This document shows, piece by piece, positions 13,565 through 23,506 of a DNA stretch of 64,000 nt. Made by a program: the position numbers and the translations under genes. This stretch comes from Neofusicoccum parvum (taxonomy: Eukaryota; Ascomycota; Dothideomycetes; Botryosphaeriales; Botryosphaeriaceae). Below the pieces are notes generated by a model, which worked only from the letters and a program-made list of their open reading frames with translations, had not been told where the DNA came from and did not search any database. Each line of letters opens with the position of its first letter. Positions within the stretch are counted from its first letter, which is position 1. The stretch lies in contig CP087209.1 of the NCBI GenBank assembly GCA_020912385.1, forward strand, positions 1,178,001-1,242,000, in the 5' to 3' direction.

Positions 13565-15630
13565 CTAAGCAGTCGTATTGCTTTCAAACAGATTAGAGCT
13601 GGCAGCATGTATAGCTGCAATGTAGTCAGCCATGTCTTCAACTGTGTGGGTAAGTGTTGAGTCAGAAGCCGCAACGAAGCCATTCGCTGCAACGTCTCCC
13701 GCATTGGGCAGCGGCAAGGCGTGAAGTGGCGCAGTGCCCGTAGCTGCTGTAGAATGAATGCGGCAGCGAGCCATCTGAACTGAGCTGGAAGTATTGGGCA
13801 ATTGATCCATAGCTGTAGCAATGATATCCGTCAGATTCCGGAATGCTTCGTCACCAATGTTGCCTTTCTCATGATCTCGTACTATTGCTTTTGAGAGCAA
13901 CTGCGCAGCGGCAACGACGTGATGCGGATAAGGATCGATGGAGAGAAATGAGCAGTATGCATGGTCCCCAGGTGCACCCCCAGTCATCGAAATGGAGTTT
14001 GCTGAACCGAATTTGAGTGTGTTGACAGCACCGTGCACTGAATCTGCCCAGATTGATTCGAGTTTCGAGAGCAAGTCCAAGCGGCCGGAAGCCTCGATGC
14101 CGTCCATCAGGATCAAAATGCCGAGGTGCCAGTGTAGCATTATTAGATCTGAACTCCCCATCAGCAAAAAGTCAAGCCTTGCCTGTGCTCATGATTTCTT
14201 CTGGTAAATAGAGTGGAATGGAGACTCACACCAGTCGAATTTCACCGTGGAACTCATGAACTCAAGCATCCGTTGACATTCCTCCATCTGTGGGCGGTTG
14301 GTAACATTGAATCGATCAACAGCTCTCAACACGGCATTGTAAGCACGATCAATGGTTTCGTCGCTGTAGCCATCTCTCAGGGCTTCCTTGAGGGTGGCAA
14401 CCATCTTCCAGGTATACATCTTCCACTCGCCAGTATGAGAAATGATACTTGCAGCATCCGCCTCTGATATCTTGATAGCACGCTGCTGTTTCTCAGTCCG
14501 TTGGTCGTGGAAAAGGTTGGCGCTTGCGCTAATCAGCTGGAAGATAAGCTCCTGCTCAGACCCCAGTAGCCCAGCCGTCAGCGAAGAGCGGCAGCTCAAT
14601 GTAAGAGATGCTGAGGTATCAAAGATGACACCTGCGTAGTATACCAGGTTTTCCGCACCGATGACAATGTCGGAGGTATCACCCTCCGGGCCGGGTGACA
14701 CAACAGCCGCTGTACTTGGTACAACTTTGAAGCCTGAAAACTGAAAAGTGCGCTGTCTGGACCGCAATTCGTAAATCTTTCTGAGTGCAATTTGGATGCA
14801 TAACTGGCCAGACAGGCCATCTGATTCCTCGTTGTCGTCGATGCCCGAGGGGATAGGGGTGAGGCCAAAGAGGAACAGGGCCAAGATGCAGCGGTACGAC
14901 CTTTGGTTGATGGCCTTGAGCATGCGCTTGCGTGCGGTTCGCCATAATTGGCGCACTAGCATCTCATGCCATTCGCGAAGGGGATGCCCCAGGAAGTCGT
15001 GATTGAGCATGGGCAGCCAGCGGGCGGCGAAGCAATGGACGGCAGCCACGAGAACATGGTTGATGTCTGGATCATCATCGTCAAAGACACGGTGTCCAGC
15101 GGGAGACTGGCCTTGAATCTCAGAGCTCCTACGCATGCACTCGTCAAGCTCGACGCAGATGCTGAGGAAACTGACTGCGTTGGGGGCTGAAGAGGAATCA
15201 CTAGGATCGTTGCTGGCGCCGGGGCAGTGAGCAACCCAGCTGGAGAAGACTCGGTTGAAACAGCGGAGAAAGATGTTCTGCAGAGCTGTGCTGACCCACA
15301 GCGCATCTGGCCAGAAGTCACAGTGGCTGGAGGAGTGGGTGTCTCCGGTCCCGGGGGACGCTTGGCGGTCTGTGGATGCACGGTGCGTCGATCGTCGGGC
15401 AGGCGCTCGGGGAGACGCAGCTATCCACTCGGGTGCGGTCAGTATGCACGTCTAGGCTCGGGCTGGCAGTTGCGGGTTCCTACGTTGAACGTGCACTCGG
15501 CCTTTGTTCTCAGGCACCGCGAGCAGGACCGGTTCCGACCGGCACGGCGGCGTGCGGCATCGCAGGCAACACGCAAGGAGCGGCACCTGTCGCAGCTGCT
15601 GTACTGCTTCCTGCGGCGGGGGGCGTCCAT
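13565..15630 (-). CDS. Zn(II)2Cys6 transcription factor
   Basis: Fungal binuclear zinc-cluster regulator. The start at 15630 places the cluster at once at the N-terminus: CDRCRSLRVAC, a basic loop, then CSRCLRTKAEC, which supplies the six cysteines. The middle region shows fungal_trans-like helices (for example a WLPMLNHDFLG stretch and an ALFLFGLTPIPSG stretch), and the C-terminal exon carries an LHWHLGILILMDG helix common in these regulators. A consistent model is exon 1 15630-15450, exon 2 15369-14230 and exon 3 14148-13565, about 634 residues. The 81-nt second intron is well supported. The first (15370-15449) uses a weak GTGCAT donor and is the least certain part. The gene starts 140 bases downstream of the hydrolase stop codon, in the same orientation, and is the obvious candidate regulator of the SDR/hydrolase/cupin group. 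That role is inferred from position. Confidence 0.85.
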
Positions 15631-15742
15631 GGCGCATGCATAGTGGCAAGGAAAGCTGGCATAGTTCTGAACGAGACGCACGGAGGAGGAGGAGTAGCTA
15701 CAGTGCGCCGGCTCGCCCGGAACCGACAATCGGTTCCCCGCC

Positions 15743-15772
15743 CGCCTCACCCTCGCCCTCGCCCTCGCCCTC
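15743..15772. repeat. Hexanucleotide CCTCGC microsatellite
   Basis: About four near-perfect CCTCGC units lie immediately beyond the stop codon of the fumarylacetoacetase-like gene (minus strand). This is a simple-sequence repeat in the 3' flank, and no function is evident. Confidence 0.6.
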
Positions 15773-17122
15773 ACCCCGCGCTCGGCAGCAGCTGCCCAGC
15801 ACACTCGCCGAACCCCAGCACCGTGTTCCCGCTTCCGTCCACGCACCGCGCCGACAGCACAATGCTGTCTCCGTCCTGCGCATACGACAGCTCCTGGCCG
15901 TCTGCGAACTTGTACGGATTCGTTCCGTTCAGCGTTGCTTCAAACAGGCACGCCAGCTCCACCTTCTGCCCGTCCGCCGTCGCATCGCCCGACACCGTCC
16001 CCGTCCCAATCAGATCCCCTGTGCGCAGCCCGCACATCGACGATGCTTGCTGCGTCAGCTGCTGGTACGGCGTCCACAGCAGGTACTTGAGGTTGCTGGT
16101 GCAGAGCTTGTATTTCGACCCGTTGCGGACCAGGTGCGCCTCGAGCCTGATGTCGAACGTGCCCCGCTCTCCGCTTCCGTAGCGCAGGTGCTGCAGCGGA
16201 GACAGCGTCTGCGCGTGCTTCGGCGTGCACGCAAAGGGCTCCAGCGCGTCCAACGTCACCACCCACGGCGAGATCGTCGTGCCAAATGCCTTGGAGTTGA
16301 ACGGGCCCAGCGGCGGCATCTCGAACAGCTGGATGTCTCGCGCCGACCAGTCGTTCAGCAGCACGAACCCGAAAATATGCTCCGGCGCGTTGTCGACGTC
16401 GAGAGATTGCCCGTACGGCAGTGGCTTTGACACGATGAAGCCCATTTCGAGCTCGTAGTCGACCGCCCGGGACGGCGCGTAGATGGCGCGCTTAGAGTCC
16501 GTGGGGTCCCAGTACACGCCTTTCGGCCGGTGCACGCTGTGAGGCGAGGGCCGCACGCTCGACGCTCTTCCATTGTACGCCGACGGCGCTTGGAAGAAGT
16601 TTTCCGGGATCTTTCCATGGCTCATAGGCGCACACTGGAGACTGGTTAACCGAAATTCTGCAAATTGTGAATAGTGCCAGCATCCTACATTACTGCAATG
16701 TTCCCACGAACAGAAAAAGTCTGTGTATCCTTTGCACTCCATGGGAAGGTGCATCGTCACATCCTTAAGCGCCACGAAGCACTTCTCGTCCACCAGCCCG
16801 CCCTTGATGGCATCAATGATCTGCTGTCTGGCACCCGTCCGTGTATCTCGAGGGAGTGCCGCGAAGGTACTGAGCTCTGGCTGCTTGCCGTCAACACCAC
16901 GGACCACCGTCCAAGCGAAGGTACACTCACCTGAGCAAAAGCATTGGCGACCGCCTCATCTTTGAAAACCCCCTGCTTGCTCAAAGCCTGGAGATCAAGC
17001 GCAAAATCTCCAACGGCAGTTGCGCAATGCGTATCTGACGAATCAGACGTCGAAATCACGCCAAATGGAATATTGGACAGCGTGAAGGCCGAATCTGCTG
17101 AGATCTCCGGTGTGAAGCCCAT
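15771..17122 (-). CDS. Fumarylacetoacetase family hydrolase
   Basis: Predicted C-C bond hydrolase of the fumarylacetoacetase (FAH) family. The classical enzyme splits fumarylacetoacetate to fumarate and acetoacetate in tyrosine/homogentisate breakdown. Three exons, 17122-16931, 16880-16689 and 16634-15771, are separated by introns of 50 and 54 nt and give 415 residues, the usual length of eukaryotic FAH. Family residues are present: the metal-ligand Asp in GYTDFF (about 118), the catalytic His in WEHCSN (about 125), both glutamates of YELEMGF (about 189 and 191), the Asp in LLNDWSARDIQ (about 223) and the PLGPFNSKAFGTTISPW segment. The surroundings differ from tyrosine-pathway FAH: homogentisate dioxygenase and maleylacetoacetate isomerase are not in the window, while a cupin, an SDR and a regulator are. 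It may therefore act on another ring-cleavage product. The family call is firm and the substrate is open. Confidence 0.92.
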
Positions 17123-17533
17123 TGTGATGGTTCAGGAAATGTTGTCGTTGAGATAATGCGCTCTCTGGAGTTTCTGACTGGCAAGTGCTCTTAATGATAG
17201 CTACCACCGACTTTTAAGATCGGAGGTGGGGCCAGGATGTCACTTCTGGGGATCCGGGCCGTTCCATGCGTGGTGCATATCTCCTGTCCAGCCAACATCG
17301 GTTCCGGTGTTTCCATTGCATCCCGCATGTGCTAACGTCGGCTCCGGTGATCGGTTCCGACGGCTGAATTCCCCGCCCTGCAGCGTAACCCCCCGGATCG
17401 TCAATCTTGAGGAGAGCCGATCACTGTATTTCCGGACATACTTCAAGCCTCTCTGGCCTCTCCGATGCCGTGTCTTTATTGATTGCGCCGTTCACACCTT
17501 TTTCACCGTAGTTCTCATCCTCAGCTTTCTACA
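17123..17533. promoter_or_regulatory. Divergent promoter, FAH-like / cupin
   Basis: A 411-base region separates the start codons of the divergent hydrolase (minus) and cupin (plus) genes, so both are probably controlled from here. It holds three exact CGGNNCCG palindromes (annotated separately) and a CT-rich leader just before the cupin ATG. Confidence 0.65.
17299..17359. promoter_or_regulatory. Three CGGNNCCG palindromes (zinc-cluster-like sites)
   Basis: Exact CGGNNCCG palindromes lie at 17299-17306, 17339-17346 and 17352-17359, with shared flanks (consensus TCGGYTCCGRYG). Zn2Cys6 dimers classically bind paired CGG triplets, often inverted, and such a regulator is encoded two genes away. 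Assigning that protein to these sites is inference. The two-base spacing is shorter than in many known sites. Confidence 0.45.
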
Positions 17534-18212
17534 ATGGCACTCTTCCCTCCTCCTCGCCGTATTGTGACTGGCCACAACAAAGATGGAAAGGCCATCTACC
17601 TCAAGGACAGCACCATAGATCCGGAGCCGAGTGGCATGGATGCATCTTTTGCTGTTCTCTGGGAAACACACGAATTCCCGGCCAACAACAACGGAGATCA
17701 TGACCCCATTACCCAGCGCACTCAGAGTCTCTCCAACAAGGACGGCGTCGTCTTGCGCGTTGTTGACATACCCGCTAATACCGTCTCTGTATGGGCTTTC
17801 CCCTGCATCAACATAGCATGGAGCTGACTTACTGCGTCAGCCGTTCCACAGAACTGTATCTCTGGATTTCGGGATTGTGTTGGAAGGCGAGGTCGAATGG
17901 TAATGTGAAGTTCATTCCTTCGTTTTCACTTTCTAAATCATGCGTAGCTACCTTGATGACGACGTTAGAGTGCGCATGAAGAAGGGCGATGTGTGCGTCC
18001 AACGTGGTACGATACACGGGTGGGAGAACCCCACCGACAAGCCTGCGAGAATCTACTTCGTTCTTATTGGTGTGTTCTTTCGGTTTCCCCCCTCCATTCC
18101 GCACTATTACTGACAAGCTCAATTTTCAGCTGCGGAGCCTGTGCACTTGGATGGCAAGCCTCTTGACAAGACTGGCTTCTCAGACAAGGAGGTTGGGTCG
18201 GGAGGAAAGTAA
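17534..18212 (+). CDS. Small cupin-domain protein
   Basis: Single-domain cupin of 172 residues in four exons: 17534-17788, 17841-17899, 17948-18069 and 18130-18212. Introns are 52, 48 and 60 nt and all phases match. The cupin core spans about residues 84-150: a PFHRTVSLDFGIVLEGEVE strand pair (first motif, with one His rather than His-X-His), then a MKKGDVCVQRGTIHGW turn and an NPTDKPARIYFVLI strand (second motif with its His). This matches a widespread uncharacterised group of fungal and bacterial cupins with the HRT...GEVE / QRGTIH signature. It is transcribed divergently from the FAH-like hydrolase and so is probably co-regulated with it. A role as a dioxygenase, isomerase or decarboxylase in the same pathway is possible but not shown. 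Confidence 0.88.
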
Positions 18213-19391
18213 CAGACCGGTTTTTGCTTGTATGGGCATCCAGAATTCAACACAAAATATGATTCCGGTTCATTGTCTGTCTTCGGTTTCTCGGCCCATG
18301 GTGAAATACTGAGCTCAGAGGCACTTGGAAAACACAGAGTTGCGATCGAATGCAGTGTCACTAATCTGAACTACTCTCTGGTCTTTCCATGGTTGAAAGG
18401 GGTGTATCAACCCAGGGCAAGAGCTCCCGGTTCCATCTCCGCGCCGGGCCACATGCCGAATGCCTCTTCAGGATTGCCGGCCAACCGTATGGAGTAATTA
18501 TAACCATCGGCTGCGCTCTAAAGTCATCCGGACCCCGGAGCAACGGTGGCCCGGGCACGCCTCAGCCGTGTAATCCTGCCCTACGCCGCAGCAGAGGCTT
18601 TCGCCGCGGATGCGGCAGCACTTCCATAAAAATTGGCTGGCGGCAAAGTGGGGCCCTGCGGCGTGAGCACGCAGTCCCCCTGTGCAAATCTTCCTCGTGT
18701 GGGCATTTATTTAAAGGCATCCTTGTTAGTCGGCTGCCAACTCTCCTGATTGGACACGGCCGAGTGCGATGACGAGTTGCGCCCGGCGAAGGCGGCACCG
18801 GCGCGGCATAGTGGAGCAACAGCTGCCTTCTACGCCGCTCTGGATCACATCGTAAGATTGTCGGCACTGACTCGAGAGACCCCGGGCTGCGGCACAGGCG
18901 ATAGAACACCCCACTTGAAGCGGCAGATAGCTGGCGCACAGACGCATACGAGGGACAAAAGACAAGAGAACAATGGCGGCGGACAGGGGGACAAAGGCAA
19001 CAGTGGCAGACAGGACAAAGGCAACAGCGGCAGACTGAATCAGGTGCCATCCGCCTAACGCCGTGCTATCACCCTCGCCGCATGCCATGGGGAAAGTGGG
19101 TCCACTGAGTGGCTGATCAGCTGCGCGTCTGCGCCGTCGACGCAGGTACAAGTAGCCGCGCGGAACTGTGGTGCGGTGCTGTGGCCACTTTTCAGCGATG
19201 CAGTATTTCTAGGTCAGAGCTTCTAGCGAAATCCTGCCCTCCGTCGTCTTATCTGCGCTATCCCTCCCAGCGTTTGGGCTGCGCAACGCTCTCCTACAAG
19301 TATGCTCGCATTCTACGCTGAATCATTGGCGACAAGCTAACAGACTTCAGCTGTGCACGCGTAGATCCCACAACGCCGTCTTATTCCAAGC
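18213..19391. other. Intergenic region
   Basis: About 1.2 kb without a supportable gene. Open frames on both strands are short and compositionally biased. The stretch contains the promoter of the pseudokinase-BAH gene, and no clear TATA box was seen. Confidence 0.5.
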
Positions 19392-22055
19392 ATGTCGCAG
19401 CATCATACAATCCCCGCCTGGGAAGGAGGGCAGTACCAAGAAGGCCAATCCTACTGGCACGGTGCTCCATTCAGGCCGCTACGCTCCTTGAGTAAAGGCG
19501 TCACAAGCGAGTTGGAAGTCGTCAGGTTGACAGCCCCTCCTTGCGATTCTTTCGTGCATAGGAGAATTTTCATCCATTCTTGGCAAGCCGAGGAGAGAAG
19601 AAATATCGCAGAGGAGATCAGGAAACTCAAACGCCTAGATCACCGGCACATTTTTGCTATAACGGGAACTCACCAGACGGCACACGAGTACGGAATCCTC
19701 ATGCATCCCATAGATTATCAAGATCTCGAGGCCTTTTTGACAGACCTTGGCAACGCAGGAGACCGGCAGCTTCACGAGCACAAAACTTGGCTTCACGGAT
19801 GGTTTTCATGTCTTGCTTCTGCACTTTGTTACATGCACGACAGAGGACTGCACCATGGGAACATTGCGCCCAGGAACATTATCCACCGTGGTCCAGAGGT
19901 CTATTTTACGGATTTCGGCCTAGCAAATTGCGCATTGGAACAGGGCCAGGCAACACCGACTCCATTGGCTGCTCGAACGATATCGCCTTACGGGCCTCCA
20001 GAAGCCGACTGCAACAAACGCAAACCCAATCGACGCTCCGACATATTCTCCTTAGGCTGCGTGTATCTCGAAATGCTCACCGCACTGGACAACCGATCTG
20101 TTAAGGAGTTTCGAACCCACTGTCAGCAGTCAATGGGATACAATGACCCCACCGAGCCCTTCCGGTACCACCTGACTCTACCCGAAATCAAAGCCTGCTT
20201 AGGCCGCAATCCCCATAGCCAATACCTCTGCGACCGGTGGGGTAGAATCATCCTGCACATGTTGGATCTGAACAGGAGGGATCGCCCCTACGCAGGCAAG
20301 GTTCTTCGGCAGCTCCAGACCGAGGATCTCCTGCTTCCCGGTCCAGAGAGGTTTTGTGCCTGCCACTCAAGCTTCCGCGCGGACTCACAGGAAGCTATGG
20401 ATCTTACAGAATCTATGGATCTCACGGAATCTATGGACCTCACGGAAGCTCTTGAGCCCACCGAAAATTTGGAGCCCGCCAAATCTCTGGAGCTTGCCGA
20501 GACTCTAGAGCTTGCCGAGACTCTGGAGCTTACTGAGACTCTAGAACCTACTAAGGCTCTACTAGAACCCGCCGAAGCTCTGGAGCGCGCCGAAGCTCTG
20601 GAGCGCGCCGAAGCTCTAGAGCCCGTAGAAGCTCTGAAGCCCATCGAAGCTCTCGAGCCTGCCGAATCTTTGGGACCCGCGGAATCTCTGGAGCCCGCAG
20701 AGACTCTGGAGCTCACCAAGACTCTGGGGCCCGCTGAAGCTCTGGAGCCAACAGAAGCTCATGATCACGTCGAAAGCCAGGATCTCATAGAAACTCATGA
20801 CCTCAACGAGACTGAGAACCTCATGGAAACTCACGATCTCACCCAAACCGAGGACCTCATGGAACCCCAAGGTTCTAACAACACTAAATACCTTATGGAA
20901 ACCCAGGACTCTATCGACACTGAAATCCTCACGAAAAACCAGGATTCTATCGACACTGAGAACCTAATGGAAACCCAGAATTTCATTAACACCGAGAACC
21001 TCGTGGAAACTCAAGATTTCATCGACACTGAGGACATGGAAACCCAGGACTCCATCGACACCAAGGACCACATGGAAACTCACGACTTCGTTGACACCGA
21101 GGACCTCATGGAAACCCAGGACTCTATCGACACTGAGGACCTCATGGAAGTTCAGGATTCCATCAATCCTCAAGACCTCTTCAAATCTAAGAACCTCGAC
21201 GAAGCTATGGACCTTGGCGAAGCTATGGACCTCGACGAATCTATGGAACTCGCCGAAGTTAAAACCCCCACTGAAGCTATGGATCTCAACGAAGCTATGA
21301 ACCTTACCGAAGCTAAGGTTCTTGCCGAAGCTCAGGACCTCATCGACGCTCAGGGCGTAAGTGAGGCTCTGGAACTCAGCGAGGCTGGAGAATTTACAGG
21401 AATTCAGGACTCCAGCGAAGCCCAGTGCACCAGCGAAGTCCAGCGCCCCAACGAAACCCAGAAACTCATCGAAAGCCATGACCTCAGCAAAGCTACACAA
21501 TTACCAGGACAGTTGCATGCTCACACAGCTGAACTAGAGGAAATGGAGGTGGAAGAGCTGTTCTTCGAAGTTCACAACGACACCACGGCGGATTTCCGAA
21601 TTCGCCATATCACCCCCGTCAAGTGTCAACCTTGGCACAAGCTAGAGGTCCTCCCTTCATTCGACTTTAGAGGCCTTACTTTCCGAGTTGGGGATCTCGT
21701 TCAGGTCGAGACGACATCAGCACCCGAGTCACCCGCAGAGATTGTTGAGGTCAGAGCCGTGGGTGATGGGACTGACAGGATCCTCATTCGTGTATTCTGG
21801 TATTATCAGCGGAAACACCTTCTCCCAAAGATACGTCGAGCCCACCAGAAGAAGTTCATAGCATCACGCAGATACATCAAGTCAACTCATACTCAAGTGA
21901 TCCTCTGGGATACCATTCAGAGACGGGTCACGACGGCCGAAAAGGCCTTGGTTTTGCGACGAAAAGTCGTTGACATGGCCTGGACGCCATACCGAATCTT
22001 TCATTCAAGCGCACCGGAGGTGTCCTGGACAAACGTGATCCCAGGTGGACCGTAG
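19392..22055 (+). CDS. Pseudokinase - hexapeptide repeat - BAH-like fusion
   Basis: Intronless frame of 887 residues in three parts. (1) Residues 40-310 have a protein-kinase fold: a helix-C-like region, a catalytic-loop motif HGNIAPRN at 155-162, DFG at 174-176, a PPE in place of APE and SDIFSLGC. In the loop the catalytic Asp is Asn (HGN instead of HRD) and the loop Lys is Ala. No clear glycine loop or VAIK lysine is seen, so this is probably a pseudokinase. (2) Residues 334-705 are about 62 acidic hexapeptides of the pattern E-A/S/T-x-D/E-L-x. (3) Residues 757-850 resemble a BAH (bromo-adjacent homology) domain: a RVGDLVQVE strand, an IVEVRAV strand, a VFWYYQRK strand and a later RYIKST...VILWDTI segment, the order seen in chromatin BAH domains. 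A kinase-like module tied to a BAH reader suggests a nuclear scaffold. The BAH call is by eye and moderate. Confidence 0.8.
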   Translation: MSQHHTIPAWEGGQYQEGQSYWHGAPFRPLRSLSKGVTSELEVVRLTAPPCDSFVHRRIFIHSWQAEERRNIAEEIRKLKRLDHRHIFAITGTHQTAHEYGILMHPIDYQDLEAFLTDLGNAGDRQLHEHKTWLHGWFSCLASALCYMHDRGLHHGNIAPRNIIHRGPEVYFTDFGLANCALEQGQATPTPLAARTISPYGPPEADCNKRKPNRRSDIFSLGCVYLEMLTALDNRSVKEFRTHCQQSMGYNDPTEPFRYHLTLPEIKACLGRNPHSQYLCDRWGRIILHMLDLNRRDRPYAGKVLRQLQTEDLLLPGPERFCACHSSFRADSQEAMDLTESMDLTESMDLTEALEPTENLEPAKSLELAETLELAETLELTETLEPTKALLEPAEALERAEALERAEALEPVEALKPIEALEPAESLGPAESLEPAETLELTKTLGPAEALEPTEAHDHVESQDLIETHDLNETENLMETHDLTQTEDLMEPQGSNNTKYLMETQDSIDTEILTKNQDSIDTENLMETQNFINTENLVETQDFIDTEDMETQDSIDTKDHMETHDFVDTEDLMETQDSIDTEDLMEVQDSINPQDLFKSKNLDEAMDLGEAMDLDESMELAEVKTPTEAMDLNEAMNLTEAKVLAEAQDLIDAQGVSEALELSEAGEFTGIQDSSEAQCTSEVQRPNETQKLIESHDLSKATQLPGQLHAHTAELEEMEVEELFFEVHNDTTADFRIRHITPVKCQPWHKLEVLPSFDFRGLTFRVGDLVQVETTSAPESPAEIVEVRAVGDGTDRILIRVFWYYQRKHLLPKIRRAHQKKFIASRRYIKSTHTQVILWDTIQRRVTTAEKALVLRRKVVDMAWTPYRIFHSSAPEVSWTNVIPGGP
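20391..21506 (+). repeat. Coding minisatellite, 18-bp units x about 62
   Basis: An in-frame tandem array of 18-bp units encodes the E-A/S/T-x-D/E-L-x hexapeptide. Only one unit has an extra codon and one lacks a codon, so the frame is kept throughout. Early units vary around EALEPA. Middle units (about 20.8-21.2 kb) alternate ETQDSI-like and DTEDLM-like hexamers, giving a 36-bp higher-order period. Late units return to EAMDL-like forms. Long antisense open frames across the array are by-products of the repeat. Confidence 0.9.
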
Positions 22056-23506
22056 CCTCAACCTCCAACTCCGGAGTAAGTATGATATCAGCCGCACTCG
22101 TCTAATTTCTTCTTCTCTGCTTTTTCTTCATAGCATTGGAGCCTCCGAAATAGATGGATCGTCGCAGATGTTTGGAAAACTTATAGAGGGGCTTCAAGAC
22201 AACTTGGAAAATGGGAGATCTAGTTTCTTGAACTGGTATTCTTATTTAAAGGTCGGCGCACTCTGTATATTTCTCTTTTTAATTGATACCTTTAATCCTC
22301 TTCAAACTTTTCGTGTATGTTTGGATTCTAGTCCCTCAACTCAACTGCATTGCCTAGAGTTGCCCAATTGGATGAGGGTGGGGGAACTGATGATAAGAGT
22401 TCCGAATATGAAACGCGATTGCAAGTCTAGAACGGAGATGGGAGGTGATCAGAAATGCGGTGGCGCGAAGTTTGGCATCCGGCGGGCCACTTTCGCGCTG
22501 TCCTGCTCGCGTGAACTGGACCTCAATCGGGATTCGAAACAGGTTGGGGGATGACATGATTCCGAGGTAGACCTTACGTGCTCAAGCCTTCAACCCGTCG
22601 GAGGTCGATACAATGTATCGTGGTGCCGCCTAGCGTCATCAAAATTGAAAGCCACCAGCCAGAGGGAAACAGCCGAAGAACCATAGATACTGTTCCTTTG
22701 GAGATACGGTCTTCGCCACAGCAAGCGTCTCCAGAGGATTTTACTTGGATTTCGGGTGCAGACAGATGCATCTGATTCCATTGAGAGAGAACATGATAGT
22801 ATATTTAAAATCTTTTGTACTTTTAAGGCGCATTGGTGCTGCGGCGCGGTCGTGTTCCTGGCAACAAATTAGACGTGATGATAAAGAAGCAGCCATGTAG
22901 AACTTGTGGCCTAATCGCAAAACTATAATCTTCGTTTTGGCTTTAGCTCATATAGCTTATGAGCTTAACCCCAGGAAAATTAACTTTAGCACGCTGGAAT
23001 CCTTATCGGAAATGTTAAACTTTAACCTTATCGGCTTGCTACTTGCAACCCCATAGTTCGATCTGTTTGTCCCTTTTCGCAGAACAGACCTTAGTTTAGC
23101 ATTCAACATGAAAAGATGAATGATCGCACGGCAAGTCCCTAATTACCCACAGCTGGGTCCCGCACGTGACTTAGGCATCTGTGGTCTGGTGCTTTGCGTC
23201 GTCGGCCTTGTAGAAAGCTCTACCCTTGATCATCTGGCTCTCTAGAAGTTATTTGAAGCGAATACTACCGTGAGTCAAAAAGTGTATAAAAGATTCAGTG
23301 TGGTTTGGAGGGATTCTACTGGGTTTCCCTTTCCAGTCGTTCCAGCAAGATGACAAAGTATCGGGTGAGCTTCCGGACCTGGGCAAATGTTTTGCGCTGC
23401 AGCACTGGAAATCATTGCTCATGGTTGGCGTATAACAAATCATGTACATTGGAATTTTTCGGTTTATTTACAGACGAAGCGGATTTTTTGAACGTTCGGA
23501 AACAGC
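22056..23506. other. Intergenic, AT-rich in part
   Basis: The first 100 bases hold an intron-like segment (22076-22133, GTAAGT donor and CATAG acceptor) just past the pseudokinase stop. It would connect in frame to an open stretch running to about 22.55 kb (see findings). From 22.8 to 23.1 kb the DNA is AT-rich with stops in all frames and an inverted repeat with 8-base arms (22945-22952 and 22058+900, that is 22958-22965). No other gene is seen. Confidence 0.5.

Noticed and set aside
20288..21500. Long minus-strand frames across the hexapeptide array
   Set aside because: They are the antisense reading of the 18-bp repeats and have no independent support.
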